Of a stretch of DNA of 64,000 bases, positions 8,350 through 16,923 are shown piece after piece. The notes under the pieces were generated by a model, which had not been told where the DNA came from, did no database searches, and worked only from the letters and a program-made list of their open reading frames with translations. The position numbers and the translations under genes were made by a program. The stretch is from Shewanella colwelliana ATCC 39565. Lineage in GTDB: Bacteria > Pseudomonadota > Gammaproteobacteria > Enterobacterales > Shewanellaceae. Location: contig NZ_KI912479.1 in NCBI RefSeq assembly GCF_000518705.1, positions 62,001-126,000 on the forward strand, written 5' to 3'. The stretch's first letter is position 1. The number at the start of each line of letters is the position of its first letter.

Positions 8350-8666
8350 TTTTTTAATTTCTTGTTATTAAACCCCAGAGCAAGTTTACCTATGGACTTA
8401 ACCTAGAGCAAATAAGTGTGAGGTAAATCACGCTACGATTGTTTGTGTTAAAGATTGATGGTTAGGTCTGGGGGTGTTAATCATTGCTTATTCAATCATT
8501 AGCGTAAAAACAGGGGGTTAAAAATTAGTGATTTGAAATATCAGAGTTAATTACTCGGTCTTTAATCTGGTATCTTTAATCGTAATAGGTTGGCATGAAT
8601 GTGGGCTTAGTCGTAAATCGTAACGTACTAGGTCAATAGAAAGTTCGCTGTAGAGGTTGAGAAATA
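8350..8666. other. Intergenic region between divergent oxygenase and msrBA genes
   Basis: 317 bp of AT-rich DNA with no credible reading frame. It must hold the promoters of both flanking genes, but I see no convincing -35/-10 pair. The 7-mer AATCATT occurs twice (near 8479 and 8494); I attach no meaning to it. Confidence 0.4.
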
Positions 8667-9578
8667 ATGCGTGAGTTAACTGAATTTGAACAATATGTCA
8701 TTGAAGACAAGGGCACCGAACGCCCATTTAGTGGCGAATATGACAAACATGATGCTCAAGGTGTATATCACTGTAAGCGTTGTGACGCACCACTATATCG
8801 TTCGGAGCACAAGTTTAATGCTCATTGTGGCTGGCCAGCGTTTGATGATGAAATAGCGGGCGCCGTCACGCGACGGGCTGACGCTGATGGTCGACGTGTG
8901 GAGATTGTCTGTAGCCAGTGTCAGGGACATTTAGGCCATGTGTTTGAGGGCGAATACCTCACCGACAAAAATATTCGTCACTGTATTAACTCAGTGTCCA
9001 TGGTATTTAAAGGCATTGAAGCGAACACCGCGTCGACAAATGGTTTCGCGACATTAGGTGGTGGTTGTTTTTGGTGTTTAGAAGCCATTTTTTCACAACT
9101 AAAAGGCGTGATTGCGGTGCGGTCTGGTTATAGCGGTGGTGATGAAACGACTGCTAATTACAAAGCGGTTTGCAGTGGACAAACCCATCATGCCGAAGTG
9201 GTGCATATAGAGTTTGATGAAGCGGTGATTGGCTTTAAAGAGCTACTGGAAGTCTTTTGGCAGAGCCATGATCCCACCACATTGAATCGTCAAGGAAATG
9301 ATGTCGGTCCACAGTATCGTTCGGTGATTTTTGCCCATAATGCCGAGCAGATTGATATTGCCAGTGAGATGATCGCCAGACTGACTGAGTCCAAGGTTTG
9401 GGATGCGCCCATTGTGACCGAGTTGGTGGCCTATAAAATCTTCTACCCGGCAGAAACCTATCATGATGATTATTATGCAAACAATGGCCAACAGCCCTAT
9501 TGTCAGATGGTTGTACGCCCCAAAGTCGATAAGGTGAAAGCACTGTTTAAGGACAAGCTAAAGAGTGAGGGGGCTTAA
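8667..9578 (+). CDS. msrBA: Bifunctional methionine sulfoxide reductase MsrB-MsrA
   Basis: A 303-residue fusion that reduces both epimers of methionine sulfoxide. The MsrB domain (about 1-115) has the zinc cysteines 36, 39, 82 and 85 and the catalytic Cys106 in RHCINSVSM. The MsrA domain (about 126-295) has GGGCFWCLEA with catalytic Cys134. The order B then A is the reverse of the MsrA-MsrB order in PilB of Neisseria. No signal peptide is visible, so it is cytoplasmic. It is a single gene followed by a strong terminator. Confidence 0.95.
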   Translation: MRELTEFEQYVIEDKGTERPFSGEYDKHDAQGVYHCKRCDAPLYRSEHKFNAHCGWPAFDDEIAGAVTRRADADGRRVEIVCSQCQGHLGHVFEGEYLTDKNIRHCINSVSMVFKGIEANTASTNGFATLGGGCFWCLEAIFSQLKGVIAVRSGYSGGDETTANYKAVCSGQTHHAEVVHIEFDEAVIGFKELLEVFWQSHDPTTLNRQGNDVGPQYRSVIFAHNAEQIDIASEMIARLTESKVWDAPIVTELVAYKIFYPAETYHDDYYANNGQQPYCQMVVRPKVDKVKALFKDKLKSEGA

Positions 9579-9581
9579 CAA

Positions 9582-9606
9582 AAAAAGGCGCTTAAAGCGC
9601 CTTTTT
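9582..9606. terminator. Bidirectional terminator between msrBA and sulP
   Basis: GGCGCT (9587-9592), a TAA loop and AGCGCC (9596-9601), flanked by an A run on the left and a T run on the right. It can serve both the plus-strand msrBA and the convergent sulP gene. Confidence 0.85.
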
Positions 9607-9632
9607 ACTGGGTCATGACCCCTTGTTAATGG

Positions 9633-11192
9633 TTACGAATCTAATTTGTCGTCTGCCACTTTATAATGTGGATCTTCGATTAGGTTCACTTCAACCAGAT
9701 CACCAGCCTTATGCAGAAGCTGTTTACAGTCATGACTCAAGTGACGTAGGTGCAGTTTTTTCCCCGCACTGACATAACGCTCGGCTAAGGTGTCGATAGC
9801 ATCTAATGCAGAATGGTCACAAACTCTTGAGTTCTGGAAGTCTACAATCACATCTTCAGGATCAGTTTTAGCATGAAACAGCTCAAGGAAGTCTGCTACT
9901 GAACCAAAGAATAGTGGGCCATTAAGTTTATAGACTTTCCAGCCATTGTTATCTTCACTAATTTCAACATTAATGTGTTTAGCGTGTTCCCATGCAAACA
10001 CCAGTGCCGATACAATTACACCAACGAAGACAGCAAAAGCAAGATCGGTAAATACGGTGACAACCGTGACTAATACGATGACAAATGCATCATGCTTAGG
10101 CACTTTTCTCATCACATTGAAACTAGCCCATTCAAATGTACCGAGTACGACCATAAACATTACGCCGACTAACGCTGCAAGGGGGATCATCTCAATAAAG
10201 GATGAGCCAAAGAGAATGAATGCAAGTAGGGCGAGCGCGGCAGTAATACCCGATAAACGGCCTCGTCCACCTGAGTTGATGTTGATCATGGACTGACCTA
10301 TCATCGCACAACCACCCATAGCGCCAAAGAAACCACTCGTGATGTTACCGATACCTTGGCCAACACACTCTTTGTTGCCTTTACCACGAGTGCCCGTCAT
10401 TTCATCAATAACCGTTAAAGTCAGTAGTGATTCAATAAGGCCTACAGCCGCTAGGATAAAAGAGTAAGGCAAAATGATGTAAAGTGTTTCTAGGTTAAAG
10501 GCGACCGATGGAATTGAGAACGTCGGCAAAGAACCAGCAATCGTGGCGTTGTCATCACCACTCATTGATTTAAGAAAGTCCAATACAGTACGGGTGTCTA
10601 AATCCAGCAACACAACAATTGCTGTAACCGTTAATATTGCTGCCAAAGAGGAAGGAAATGCGGTGGTCAGTTTGGGCAAGAAGTGAATGATTGCCATGGT
10701 TAATGCAACTAGTCCAAGCATTAGCATAAGCTGGTCTTGTGGTAACCAACTTAATATCCCATTTGCATCCGGAGCCTTAAACTGCCCAAGTTGTGCCAGG
10801 AAGATAACGATCGCTAGACCATTAACGAAACCTATCATCACAGGGTAGGGAACGATGCGAATGAATTTACCTAGTTTGAGGAGTCCAAAGCTGACCTGGA
10901 TCAGTCCAGCAAGGACAACAGCAGCGAAAAGGTACTGCACGCCATGTTCAGCGACCAAGGCTACCATGACGACAGCCATCGCACCTGTCGCACCAGAAAT
11001 CATACCAGGGCGCCCGCCAATCAGTGCGGTAACTAATCCCATAATAAATGCGGCATATAGACCAACCATCGGCTCTACACCTGCGACAAATGCAAATGCA
11101 ACAGCTTCAGGAACAAGTGCCAAGGCTACAGTTAACCCTGAAAGTAAATCAGCTCGGTGGCTGGCGGTTTTGTGACGAATAAGATCGAACAT
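9633..11192 (-). CDS. SulP family anion transporter with STAS domain
   Basis: A 519-residue inner-membrane carrier. About 10-12 hydrophobic segments (residues 15-410) include the sulfate-permease pattern VPEAVAFAFVAGVEPMVGLY. A cytoplasmic STAS domain follows (about 420-510; VIVDFQNSRVCDHSALDAI). SulP proteins carry sulfate, bicarbonate, molybdate or dicarboxylates. The sequence does not settle which, and no sulfate-assimilation or carbonic anhydrase gene is adjacent. The start ATG is preceded by GAGG. It lies downstream of rne on the same strand, but a terminator separates them. Confidence 0.93.
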   Translation of the reverse strand: MFDLIRHKTASHRADLLSGLTVALALVPEAVAFAFVAGVEPMVGLYAAFIMGLVTALIGGRPGMISGATGAMAVVMVALVAEHGVQYLFAAVVLAGLIQVSFGLLKLGKFIRIVPYPVMIGFVNGLAIVIFLAQLGQFKAPDANGILSWLPQDQLMLMLGLVALTMAIIHFLPKLTTAFPSSLAAILTVTAIVVLLDLDTRTVLDFLKSMSGDDNATIAGSLPTFSIPSVAFNLETLYIILPYSFILAAVGLIESLLTLTVIDEMTGTRGKGNKECVGQGIGNITSGFFGAMGGCAMIGQSMININSGGRGRLSGITAALALLAFILFGSSFIEMIPLAALVGVMFMVVLGTFEWASFNVMRKVPKHDAFVIVLVTVVTVFTDLAFAVFVGVIVSALVFAWEHAKHINVEISEDNNGWKVYKLNGPLFFGSVADFLELFHAKTDPEDVIVDFQNSRVCDHSALDAIDTLAERYVSAGKKLHLRHLSHDCKQLLHKAGDLVEVNLIEDPHYKVADDKLDS

Positions 11193-11267
11193 TTAGCCTC
11201 TGTTGTATATTTGTTATTTGATTGGTGTGCGGCCGCGCATACTAGCAAAATTTTGACCGCAATAAAA

Positions 11268-11298
11268 TAAAAAGCCATGCATTAGAGCATGGCTTTTA
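11268..11298 (-). terminator. Rho-independent terminator of rne
   Basis: A 10-bp stem (AAAGCCATGC with GCATGGCTTT, 6-nt loop) lies 24 bp past the rne stop and is followed on the minus strand by a T run. It separates rne from sulP. Confidence 0.9.
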
Positions 11299-11321
11299 GG
11301 GTTTATAACGCTAATTATAAA

Positions 11322-14300
11322 CTAGGGACGAGCCATTTCCGAATCGGCACTATTGCCGCGAGTCGCAGAGGTTTTCACTTCTTTCGACTCTGTTTCATAT
11401 TGGCGTCCAGCAGGGACTTCAACGTGTTCTCTGCTCTCAACTGTAGGCTTGGTCGTGGTCGATGTCACCATAGAACCAAAGCGACTGGTGGCAACCTTAG
11501 GGGTTGCAACGGTTTCAGGTGCTACCGCTACCTGAGCTACCACATTAGCCGTAACAGGAATCGCTGCCACAGGCTTGGCAATGGCCGCAGGTTTGGCCAT
11601 CGGTGCAGATGCTGAGGTCGCTTCAGCTACGTCGACTGATTTTGCCTTGGTCTTGACCTCTGGCTGAGCTTTAGTGTCGACCGTCTCAGTGATAACCGCT
11701 GTTTCGGCAGGAGCGTTCACTTTAGCTTCAACAACTGGCGCAGGTTCAATCTCTTTGGCTGTGACCTCAACGATATCAGCATCAGCTTCAACAACTTCAA
11801 CCTTTTCAGGTTTAGCTGCTGCAACGTCGGCAACGATTTCTGTTACTGGTTCAGCCGCAGGCGCTTCTACCGCGAGAGTTTCAACTTCAGCGACAGGTTG
11901 GTCAGCGACTTCGCTGCTTTGCGCTTTAGCGGGAGCGCTAGCAGTGGAAGCGGCAGAAGAGGAAGACGACACACGGCGCTTAGCTTTTGCTGGTGCTTGT
12001 GGCTTCTCTTCAACCTTAACCTCAACCTCGACGCTAGCATCGACGCTTACCGGCACTGCAGTGGTTTGCGTCTCTGCAACCGTTGTTGTGTCGACTGCGG
12101 CCGCATCGGCTGATGCTTGTTCAAAATCTTGATCAAGTACTGGTGCAGTTTCTACGTCATTGGGGATAAAAGCAGGTTGCGTTGGTTCACCGTTCGTTTC
12201 ACCATTAGGCTCTTCGTCACGACGTCTACGTTGTCCAGCGGCTCTTAAGTGACGCGGACTACGACGGCTACGACGTTGGCCATCTCTAGGCTCGCGTTTA
12301 CCTTCGCTATCTTGCTCGTCAGCCTCTGTTGCAACGGCATCAACAGTTTGCTCTGCAACGGCTTCAGTTTCAACCGTACTGGCTTTTGCTTCCGTATGAA
12401 TAACGGTTTTTGGTTCGGTCGATTCAGTCGCTTCTGCTTCAACACCAACATCGGTGCTTTGCGTGTCAGACTCTGCAACTTTCTCCTGTTTTGGCTTTGC
12501 TTTACGTGGCTGACGGCGAGTGCGGGTAGATTTGCCTTCACTCTTAGGTGCAGACTCTTCAGCCGCTGTATCGGCAGGAGCGACTACTTCAGCTGTTTGC
12601 GCCTCTAGTGCTAGCTTTGCTTCTTCAGCTGCTTGCTGTTCAGTTTGAACTCGTACTTTTCTACGCATATTTCTGCGTTGACGACGTTCGCGTGCAGCTT
12701 CTTGCTTAGGTTGCAACTCTTGCGAATCATCCTGCGACTTTTGCGCTGGACGTGACTTTGCATCATCACGCTTAGGCCTTTTAGTCTCATTACGGCCCTT
12801 AGAGGCGTTGGTGTCATTCGTTTCATTTCTAGGGTTGCGAGTGCGCTTGTTGTCGTTTGACTTAGACTCATTGTCCTCACGCCCTTTACGGTTGTCATTG
12901 CGACTGTCGTTGCGGCGAGTGTTACGACGACCATTTCGGTTTTGTGTATTACGACGTGGTTGTTCTTGTGTCTTTTTCTCTTCTTGTTTTGGTTCGTCAG
13001 AACTGAAGAGTTTGCCGATAGCTGACAGCAGTTTGGAAACTAAACCAGGCTCAGCGGTTTTTGTTTCTGCTTTTGATGCCGTTTTAGGCGCTGGTGTCGG
13101 CGTTGAATCTGCTTCTGTTTTAACTGGTGCTGCAAAACCTTTCAATGCTGGTTCTGGCGACGCTGCACGTTCTAGCTTACGTGGTTCGTAAAGTTTGCTT
13201 TCTGGCTGTTCGAGTAGTTTATAGCTCGATTCGCTGATCTGGTCATCTTTACGATGACGCGTCACACGGTAGTCTGGCGTGGTCATGTTTGGATCTGGGA
13301 TCACATAGACCTCAACATCGTGACGCTGCTCGGTAATACGAATGGCTTTACGTTTTTCGTTAAGCAAGAAGGCTGCGACATCAACAGGTACTACCGCTTC
13401 GATTTGAGAAGTGTTCTCTTTAATCGCTTCCTCTTCCATTAGGCGAAGAATCGACAGTGCTAATGATTCAGTGCCGCGGATAGTGCCTTGGCCATGGCAG
13501 CGAGGACATAAGTGTGCAGCAGACTCTTCAAGCGAAGGACGTAGGCGCTGACGAGACATCTCCATTAGGCCAAAGCGTGAAATGCGTCCAAGTTGAACGC
13601 GTGCTCTGTCGTGATGTACTGCGTCACGCATTCTGTTCTCAACTTCACGTTGATGTCTGACTGGCGTCATATCGATGAAATCGATAACCACAAGACCACC
13701 TAAATCACGTAGGCGTAATTGACGCGCAATCTCGTCTGCGGCTTCTAAGTTGGTATTGAGTGCCGTTTCTTCGATATCGCCGCCTTTTGTCGCTCGGGCT
13801 GAGTTGATATCAATTGACGTTAACGCTTCTGTTGGATCGATAACAATTGAGCCACCAGATGGAAGTCGCACTTCGCGTTGGAAGGCCGATTCAATTTGAG
13901 TTTCGATTTGGAAATGAGTGAATAGTGGAACTTCGGCTTCATAACGCTTAATACGGTCGACAAAGTCTGGACGAACTAATGCAACATGTTGCTTAGCTTG
14001 CTCATAAATGCGCTCATGATCGATAAGAACTTCACCCACGTCGCGACGTAAATAGTCACGAATCGCACGCACTATGACGTTGCTTTCTTGGTGAATAAGA
14101 AAAGGAGCTGGACGGGTCTGTGCTGCTTCTTCAATAGCAGCCCAATGGTGCTGAAGTACCTTCAAATCCCACTTTAGTTCAGCCGCATCTTTACCTACAC
14201 CAGCAGTACGCACGATGAGCCCCATTCCTTGAGGAACATCAAGCTCAGACATAGCCGCTTTAAGTTCAGTGCGCTCATCGCCTTCGATTCGACGAGAAAT

Positions 14301-14714
14301 ACCGCCTGCACGAGGGTTGTTTGGCATTAAGACAAGGTATGAACCTGCTAGGCTGATAAACGTAGTGAGTGCCGCGCCTTTGTTGCCGCGCTCCTCTTTA
14401 TCAATCTGCACGATAACTTCTTGGCCTTCTTTGATCACCTCTTTGATGTTGGGGCGACCTTGGAAAGAATAACCTTTAGGGAAGTATTCGCGAGCAATCT
14501 CTTTTAATGGCAGGAAACCATGGCGTTCAGCGCCATAATCCACAAACGCTGCTTCAAGTGAAGGCTCTACTCGGGTGATTTTACCTTTGTAGATATTGGC
14601 TTTTTTCTGTTCGTGACCAGGACTTTCGATATCTAGATCATACAGTTGTTGCCCATCAACTAGGGCTACGCGCAACTCTTCAGATTGAGTCGCATTAATT
14701 AACATCCGTTTCAT
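11322..14714 (-). CDS. rne: Ribonuclease E
   Basis: The main endoribonuclease and degradosome scaffold, 1130 residues against 1061 in E. coli. The catalytic half has an S1 domain (about 37-120), the 5'-sensor, DNase I-like metal aspartates near 302 (TSIDINSA) and 345 (VVIDFIDM), and the zinc-link CPRCHGQG near 403-410. After residue 530 the protein is disordered. An amphipathic membrane-anchor helix (VSKLLSAIGKLFSS) lies near 555-568. Arg-rich RNA-binding stretches span about 580-690, and long Ala/Glu/Val-rich spacers fill 700-1080. The last 80 residues hold a conserved-looking SRFGSMVTS segment that may bind a partner such as PNPase. A long structured leader suggests autoregulation. Confidence 0.97.
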   Translation of the reverse strand: MKRMLINATQSEELRVALVDGQQLYDLDIESPGHEQKKANIYKGKITRVEPSLEAAFVDYGAERHGFLPLKEIAREYFPKGYSFQGRPNIKEVIKEGQEVIVQIDKEERGNKGAALTTFISLAGSYLVLMPNNPRAGGISRRIEGDERTELKAAMSELDVPQGMGLIVRTAGVGKDAAELKWDLKVLQHHWAAIEEAAQTRPAPFLIHQESNVIVRAIRDYLRRDVGEVLIDHERIYEQAKQHVALVRPDFVDRIKRYEAEVPLFTHFQIETQIESAFQREVRLPSGGSIVIDPTEALTSIDINSARATKGGDIEETALNTNLEAADEIARQLRLRDLGGLVVIDFIDMTPVRHQREVENRMRDAVHHDRARVQLGRISRFGLMEMSRQRLRPSLEESAAHLCPRCHGQGTIRGTESLALSILRLMEEEAIKENTSQIEAVVPVDVAAFLLNEKRKAIRITEQRHDVEVYVIPDPNMTTPDYRVTRHRKDDQISESSYKLLEQPESKLYEPRKLERAASPEPALKGFAAPVKTEADSTPTPAPKTASKAETKTAEPGLVSKLLSAIGKLFSSDEPKQEEKKTQEQPRRNTQNRNGRRNTRRNDSRNDNRKGREDNESKSNDNKRTRNPRNETNDTNASKGRNETKRPKRDDAKSRPAQKSQDDSQELQPKQEAARERRQRRNMRRKVRVQTEQQAAEEAKLALEAQTAEVVAPADTAAEESAPKSEGKSTRTRRQPRKAKPKQEKVAESDTQSTDVGVEAEATESTEPKTVIHTEAKASTVETEAVAEQTVDAVATEADEQDSEGKREPRDGQRRSRRSPRHLRAAGQRRRRDEEPNGETNGEPTQPAFIPNDVETAPVLDQDFEQASADAAAVDTTTVAETQTTAVPVSVDASVEVEVKVEEKPQAPAKAKRRVSSSSSAASTASAPAKAQSSEVADQPVAEVETLAVEAPAAEPVTEIVADVAAAKPEKVEVVEADADIVEVTAKEIEPAPVVEAKVNAPAETAVITETVDTKAQPEVKTKAKSVDVAEATSASAPMAKPAAIAKPVAAIPVTANVVAQVAVAPETVATPKVATSRFGSMVTSTTTKPTVESREHVEVPAGRQYETESKEVKTSATRGNSADSEMARP

Positions 14715-15310
14715 GATGACGTATTTCTTCTTAAAATAGGGTCATCAAACCAAGCTATTTCGTTGCATTACGGGCTCAGAGTTAGTCATTAAAGCCTCAC
14801 GGCTTTAAGTCTGAGCAAGGTGCGCAATTTATGTAAGACGCATTCGCTGCGTGTCGCATCCTATTTATGGCTTATTTTTTAATGTTCTAAAAACAAGGAA
14901 TTCGTTGTAAAACGTCAACCAACCCCATAAATTCTAATGTACTTTCCGGTAATGCCAAAATCGATAAGCGTTCGTCTGACGACAAGTTAAAATTAAACTT
15001 CGAATTTGGGGCGCTATTCTTGGAGAAACCACGTTGAAATGTGGCATTAATACTGGGTTTAGTTGTTCAAACTCGTTTTCTCGGTTTATTTTAATGCAAC
15101 AACTTGCAAATCAATGGTTTGCTACTCAGTAAAAATGTCTTTTAGTCTCCGCTCTTCACGCATGCTGTGGGGGTTTTATGAACACTTTATTCATCTTTTA
15201 TCCCCAATCGCGTGGCAAATATAGCAACAATCCATAAATTCAGCAAATGGAAAGGCACAAAAGTTATTAGATGTTGTACAATACGCAGCTTGAATGACAC
15301 AAGGCGCAGT
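14715..15310. other. Divergent rne-rluC intergenic region with long rne leader
   Basis: 596 bp between rne and rluC without a credible gene. On the rne side it holds the structured leader at 14774-14816 and a second weaker inverted repeat around 14841-14863. E. coli rne has a 361-nt leader that RNase E itself cuts to control rne expression, and the size here fits a similar arrangement. Promoters for both genes must lie in the middle and right parts, but I cannot name them with confidence. Confidence 0.6.
14774..14816 (-). promoter_or_regulatory. Structured hairpin in the rne 5' leader (hp2-like)
   Basis: On the rne mRNA this forms two stacked stems: an outer GCTCAGA/TCTGAGC (14810-14816 with 14774-14780) and an inner TAAAGCC/GGCTTTA (14801-14807 with 14790-14796) with a GTGA loop. 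In E. coli the hp2 hairpin of the rne leader lets RNase E repress its own mRNA. The position about 60-100 nt before the start codon and the two-part shape support the same role here, though no alignment was made. Confidence 0.55.
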
Positions 15311-16270
15311 ATGAATAATCCACAAACTCCTAGTAAGGTTGAACTGGTCACCATTGATGAAGACCATTTAGGCCAACGAATCGATAATTTTCTCGTGACG
15401 AAGCTAAAAGGCGTTCCTAAAAGCATGATTTATAGAATCGTGCGTAAGGGAGAAGTGCGGGTCAATAAAAAGCGAATTAAGCCAGAATATAAACTTCAGG
15501 ACGGTGATGTTGTTCGCATTCCACCTGTTAGAGTTTCTGCCGGCGATGATAAGCCTGCGCCAAGTGCAAAGCTTACCAAGGTGTCACAACTAGAAGAACG
15601 TATCGTATTTGAAGACAATGCGTTAATTGTGCTGAACAAGCCGTCTGGTATTGCTGTACATGGTGGCAGTGGTGTGGATTTTGGTGTGATTGAAGCGATG
15701 CGCTCACTGCGTCCTCAGCAGAAGTTCTTAGAGCTTGTGCACCGCTTAGACAAAGAAACATCCGGTGTGTTGTTGATTGCTAAAAAACGCAGTGCGTTAA
15801 AACACTTGCATGACCAACTGCGTTATAAAAAGATGCAGAAGGATTATTTTGCACTAGTAAGAGGTGATTGGCAGTCTCATGACAAAGTTGTCAATGCGCC
15901 GTTACTTAAGCTCACGTTGAAATCTGGCGAACGTATAGTGCGGGTTAATCAAGAAGGTAAGCAGTCGGAAACGCGCTTTAAGATTAAACAGCGCTACAAA
16001 GGGGCCACGTTGGTGCAGGCAAGCCCTGTTACTGGAAGAACCCATCAAATTCGTGTGCATTGCCAATATACTGGCCATCCTATCGCTTGCGATGATAAAT
16101 ACAGTGAGCAGAAGTTTGATGATTCAATGCGGGCGCTTGGGCTTAATCGACTTTTCTTGCATGCGGCGCAACTTAAATTTACCCATCCTATTACCGAAGA
16201 GGTGATGCAGGTAAAAGCACCACTAGATAAGGCGTTAGAAAACCTGTTATTGAAATTGGAAAGAGTATGA
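15311..16270 (+). CDS. rluC: 23S rRNA pseudouridine synthase RluC
   Basis: RluC makes pseudouridine at 955, 2504 and 2580 of 23S rRNA. An S4 RNA-binding domain (about 20-80; RIDNFLVTKLKGVPKSMIYR) precedes the RluA-type catalytic domain with HRLDKETSG, which contains the catalytic Asp, and TGRTHQIRVH. The frame is open back to 15212, but the ATG at 15311 matches the family N-terminus and gives 319 residues, as in E. coli. It is divergent from rne, the same arrangement as in E. coli. It overlaps the next gene by 4 nt (ATGA), so the two are translationally coupled. Confidence 0.96.
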   Translation: MNNPQTPSKVELVTIDEDHLGQRIDNFLVTKLKGVPKSMIYRIVRKGEVRVNKKRIKPEYKLQDGDVVRIPPVRVSAGDDKPAPSAKLTKVSQLEERIVFEDNALIVLNKPSGIAVHGGSGVDFGVIEAMRSLRPQQKFLELVHRLDKETSGVLLIAKKRSALKHLHDQLRYKKMQKDYFALVRGDWQSHDKVVNAPLLKLTLKSGERIVRVNQEGKQSETRFKIKQRYKGATLVQASPVTGRTHQIRVHCQYTGHPIACDDKYSEQKFDDSMRALGLNRLFLHAAQLKFTHPITEEVMQVKAPLDKALENLLLKLERV

Positions 16271-16923
16271 ATCGTTACGACTTAGTCATTTTTGATTGGG
16301 ATGGCACCTTGATGGATTCGGTTGGAAAGATAGTTGCGTGTATGCAGCAGACCGCCAACCTACTTGATATGGCTATCCCTAGCGAAGCATCTATTCGAGA
16401 TATCATAGGCCTATCAATGAACGAGGCGCTCAATGTGCTTCATCCTGCGGCGTGTGAGGTTACGCGTCAGCAGATGATAGATGTGTATAGAGAGCAGTAT
16501 TTACAGCTTAATCAAACACCAAGCCCTCTGTTTGATGGTACAGAGCAGTTACTGCTGACATTAAAGAAGTCAGGCCATCACCTTGCGGTAGCAACTGGCA
16601 AGGCACGAGCGGGGTTAGATCGTGTGCTGAATGAAACTGGCTTTAGACAACATTTTAATGCCAGCCGCTGTGCAGACGAAGCACAAAGTAAGCCGCATCC
16701 ACAGATGTTGTCTCAGCTACTTGATGAGTTAAAGGTAGCCCCTAATCGAGCGGTCATGATTGGAGATTCGATTCACGATCTCAATATGGCCAATAATGCG
16801 GGCATCGACGCGATTGGCGTAAGTTACGGGGCACATAGTGCTGTAAAGCTAGCTGAGGCGTCACCCGTAGCTATTGTGACCAGTCCAATCGCATTACTTG
16901 ACGTGATTTTGCCGTCTAAATAG
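16267..16923 (+). CDS. HAD-family phosphatase (subfamily IA)
   Basis: A 218-residue haloacid dehalogenase-like hydrolase. Motif I is Asp10-x-Asp12 in FDWDGTLMDS, motif II lies in AVATGKA, motif III is the Lys in SKPHPQ, and motif IV is MIGDSIHDLNMA. A helical cap is inserted after motif I. It resembles phosphoglycolate phosphatase and beta-phosphoglucomutase relatives, and the substrate is not predictable. It is coupled to rluC by ATGA. Its last 30 nt overlap the 3' end of the convergent GGDEF gene. Confidence 0.9.
   Translation: MNRYDLVIFDWDGTLMDSVGKIVACMQQTANLLDMAIPSEASIRDIIGLSMNEALNVLHPAACEVTRQQMIDVYREQYLQLNQTPSPLFDGTEQLLLTLKKSGHHLAVATGKARAGLDRVLNETGFRQHFNASRCADEAQSKPHPQMLSQLLDELKVAPNRAVMIGDSIHDLNMANNAGIDAIGVSYGAHSAVKLAEASPVAIVTSPIALLDVILPSK

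Noticed and set aside
8580..8625. Possible sigma-54 promoter before msrBA (TGGCAT...TGGGC)
   Set aside because: The -12 element lacks the required GC and spacing, so the match is too poor.
11674..12132. Long plus-strand frames opposite the 3' half of rne, up to 152 codons
   Set aside because: Low-complexity shadow frames produced by the repetitive Ala/Val/Glu codons of the RNase E tail.
12808..13191. 127-codon Arg/Leu/Ser-rich plus-strand frame inside rne
   Set aside because: Complement of the Arg/Asn/Asp-rich RNA-binding region; no start signals.
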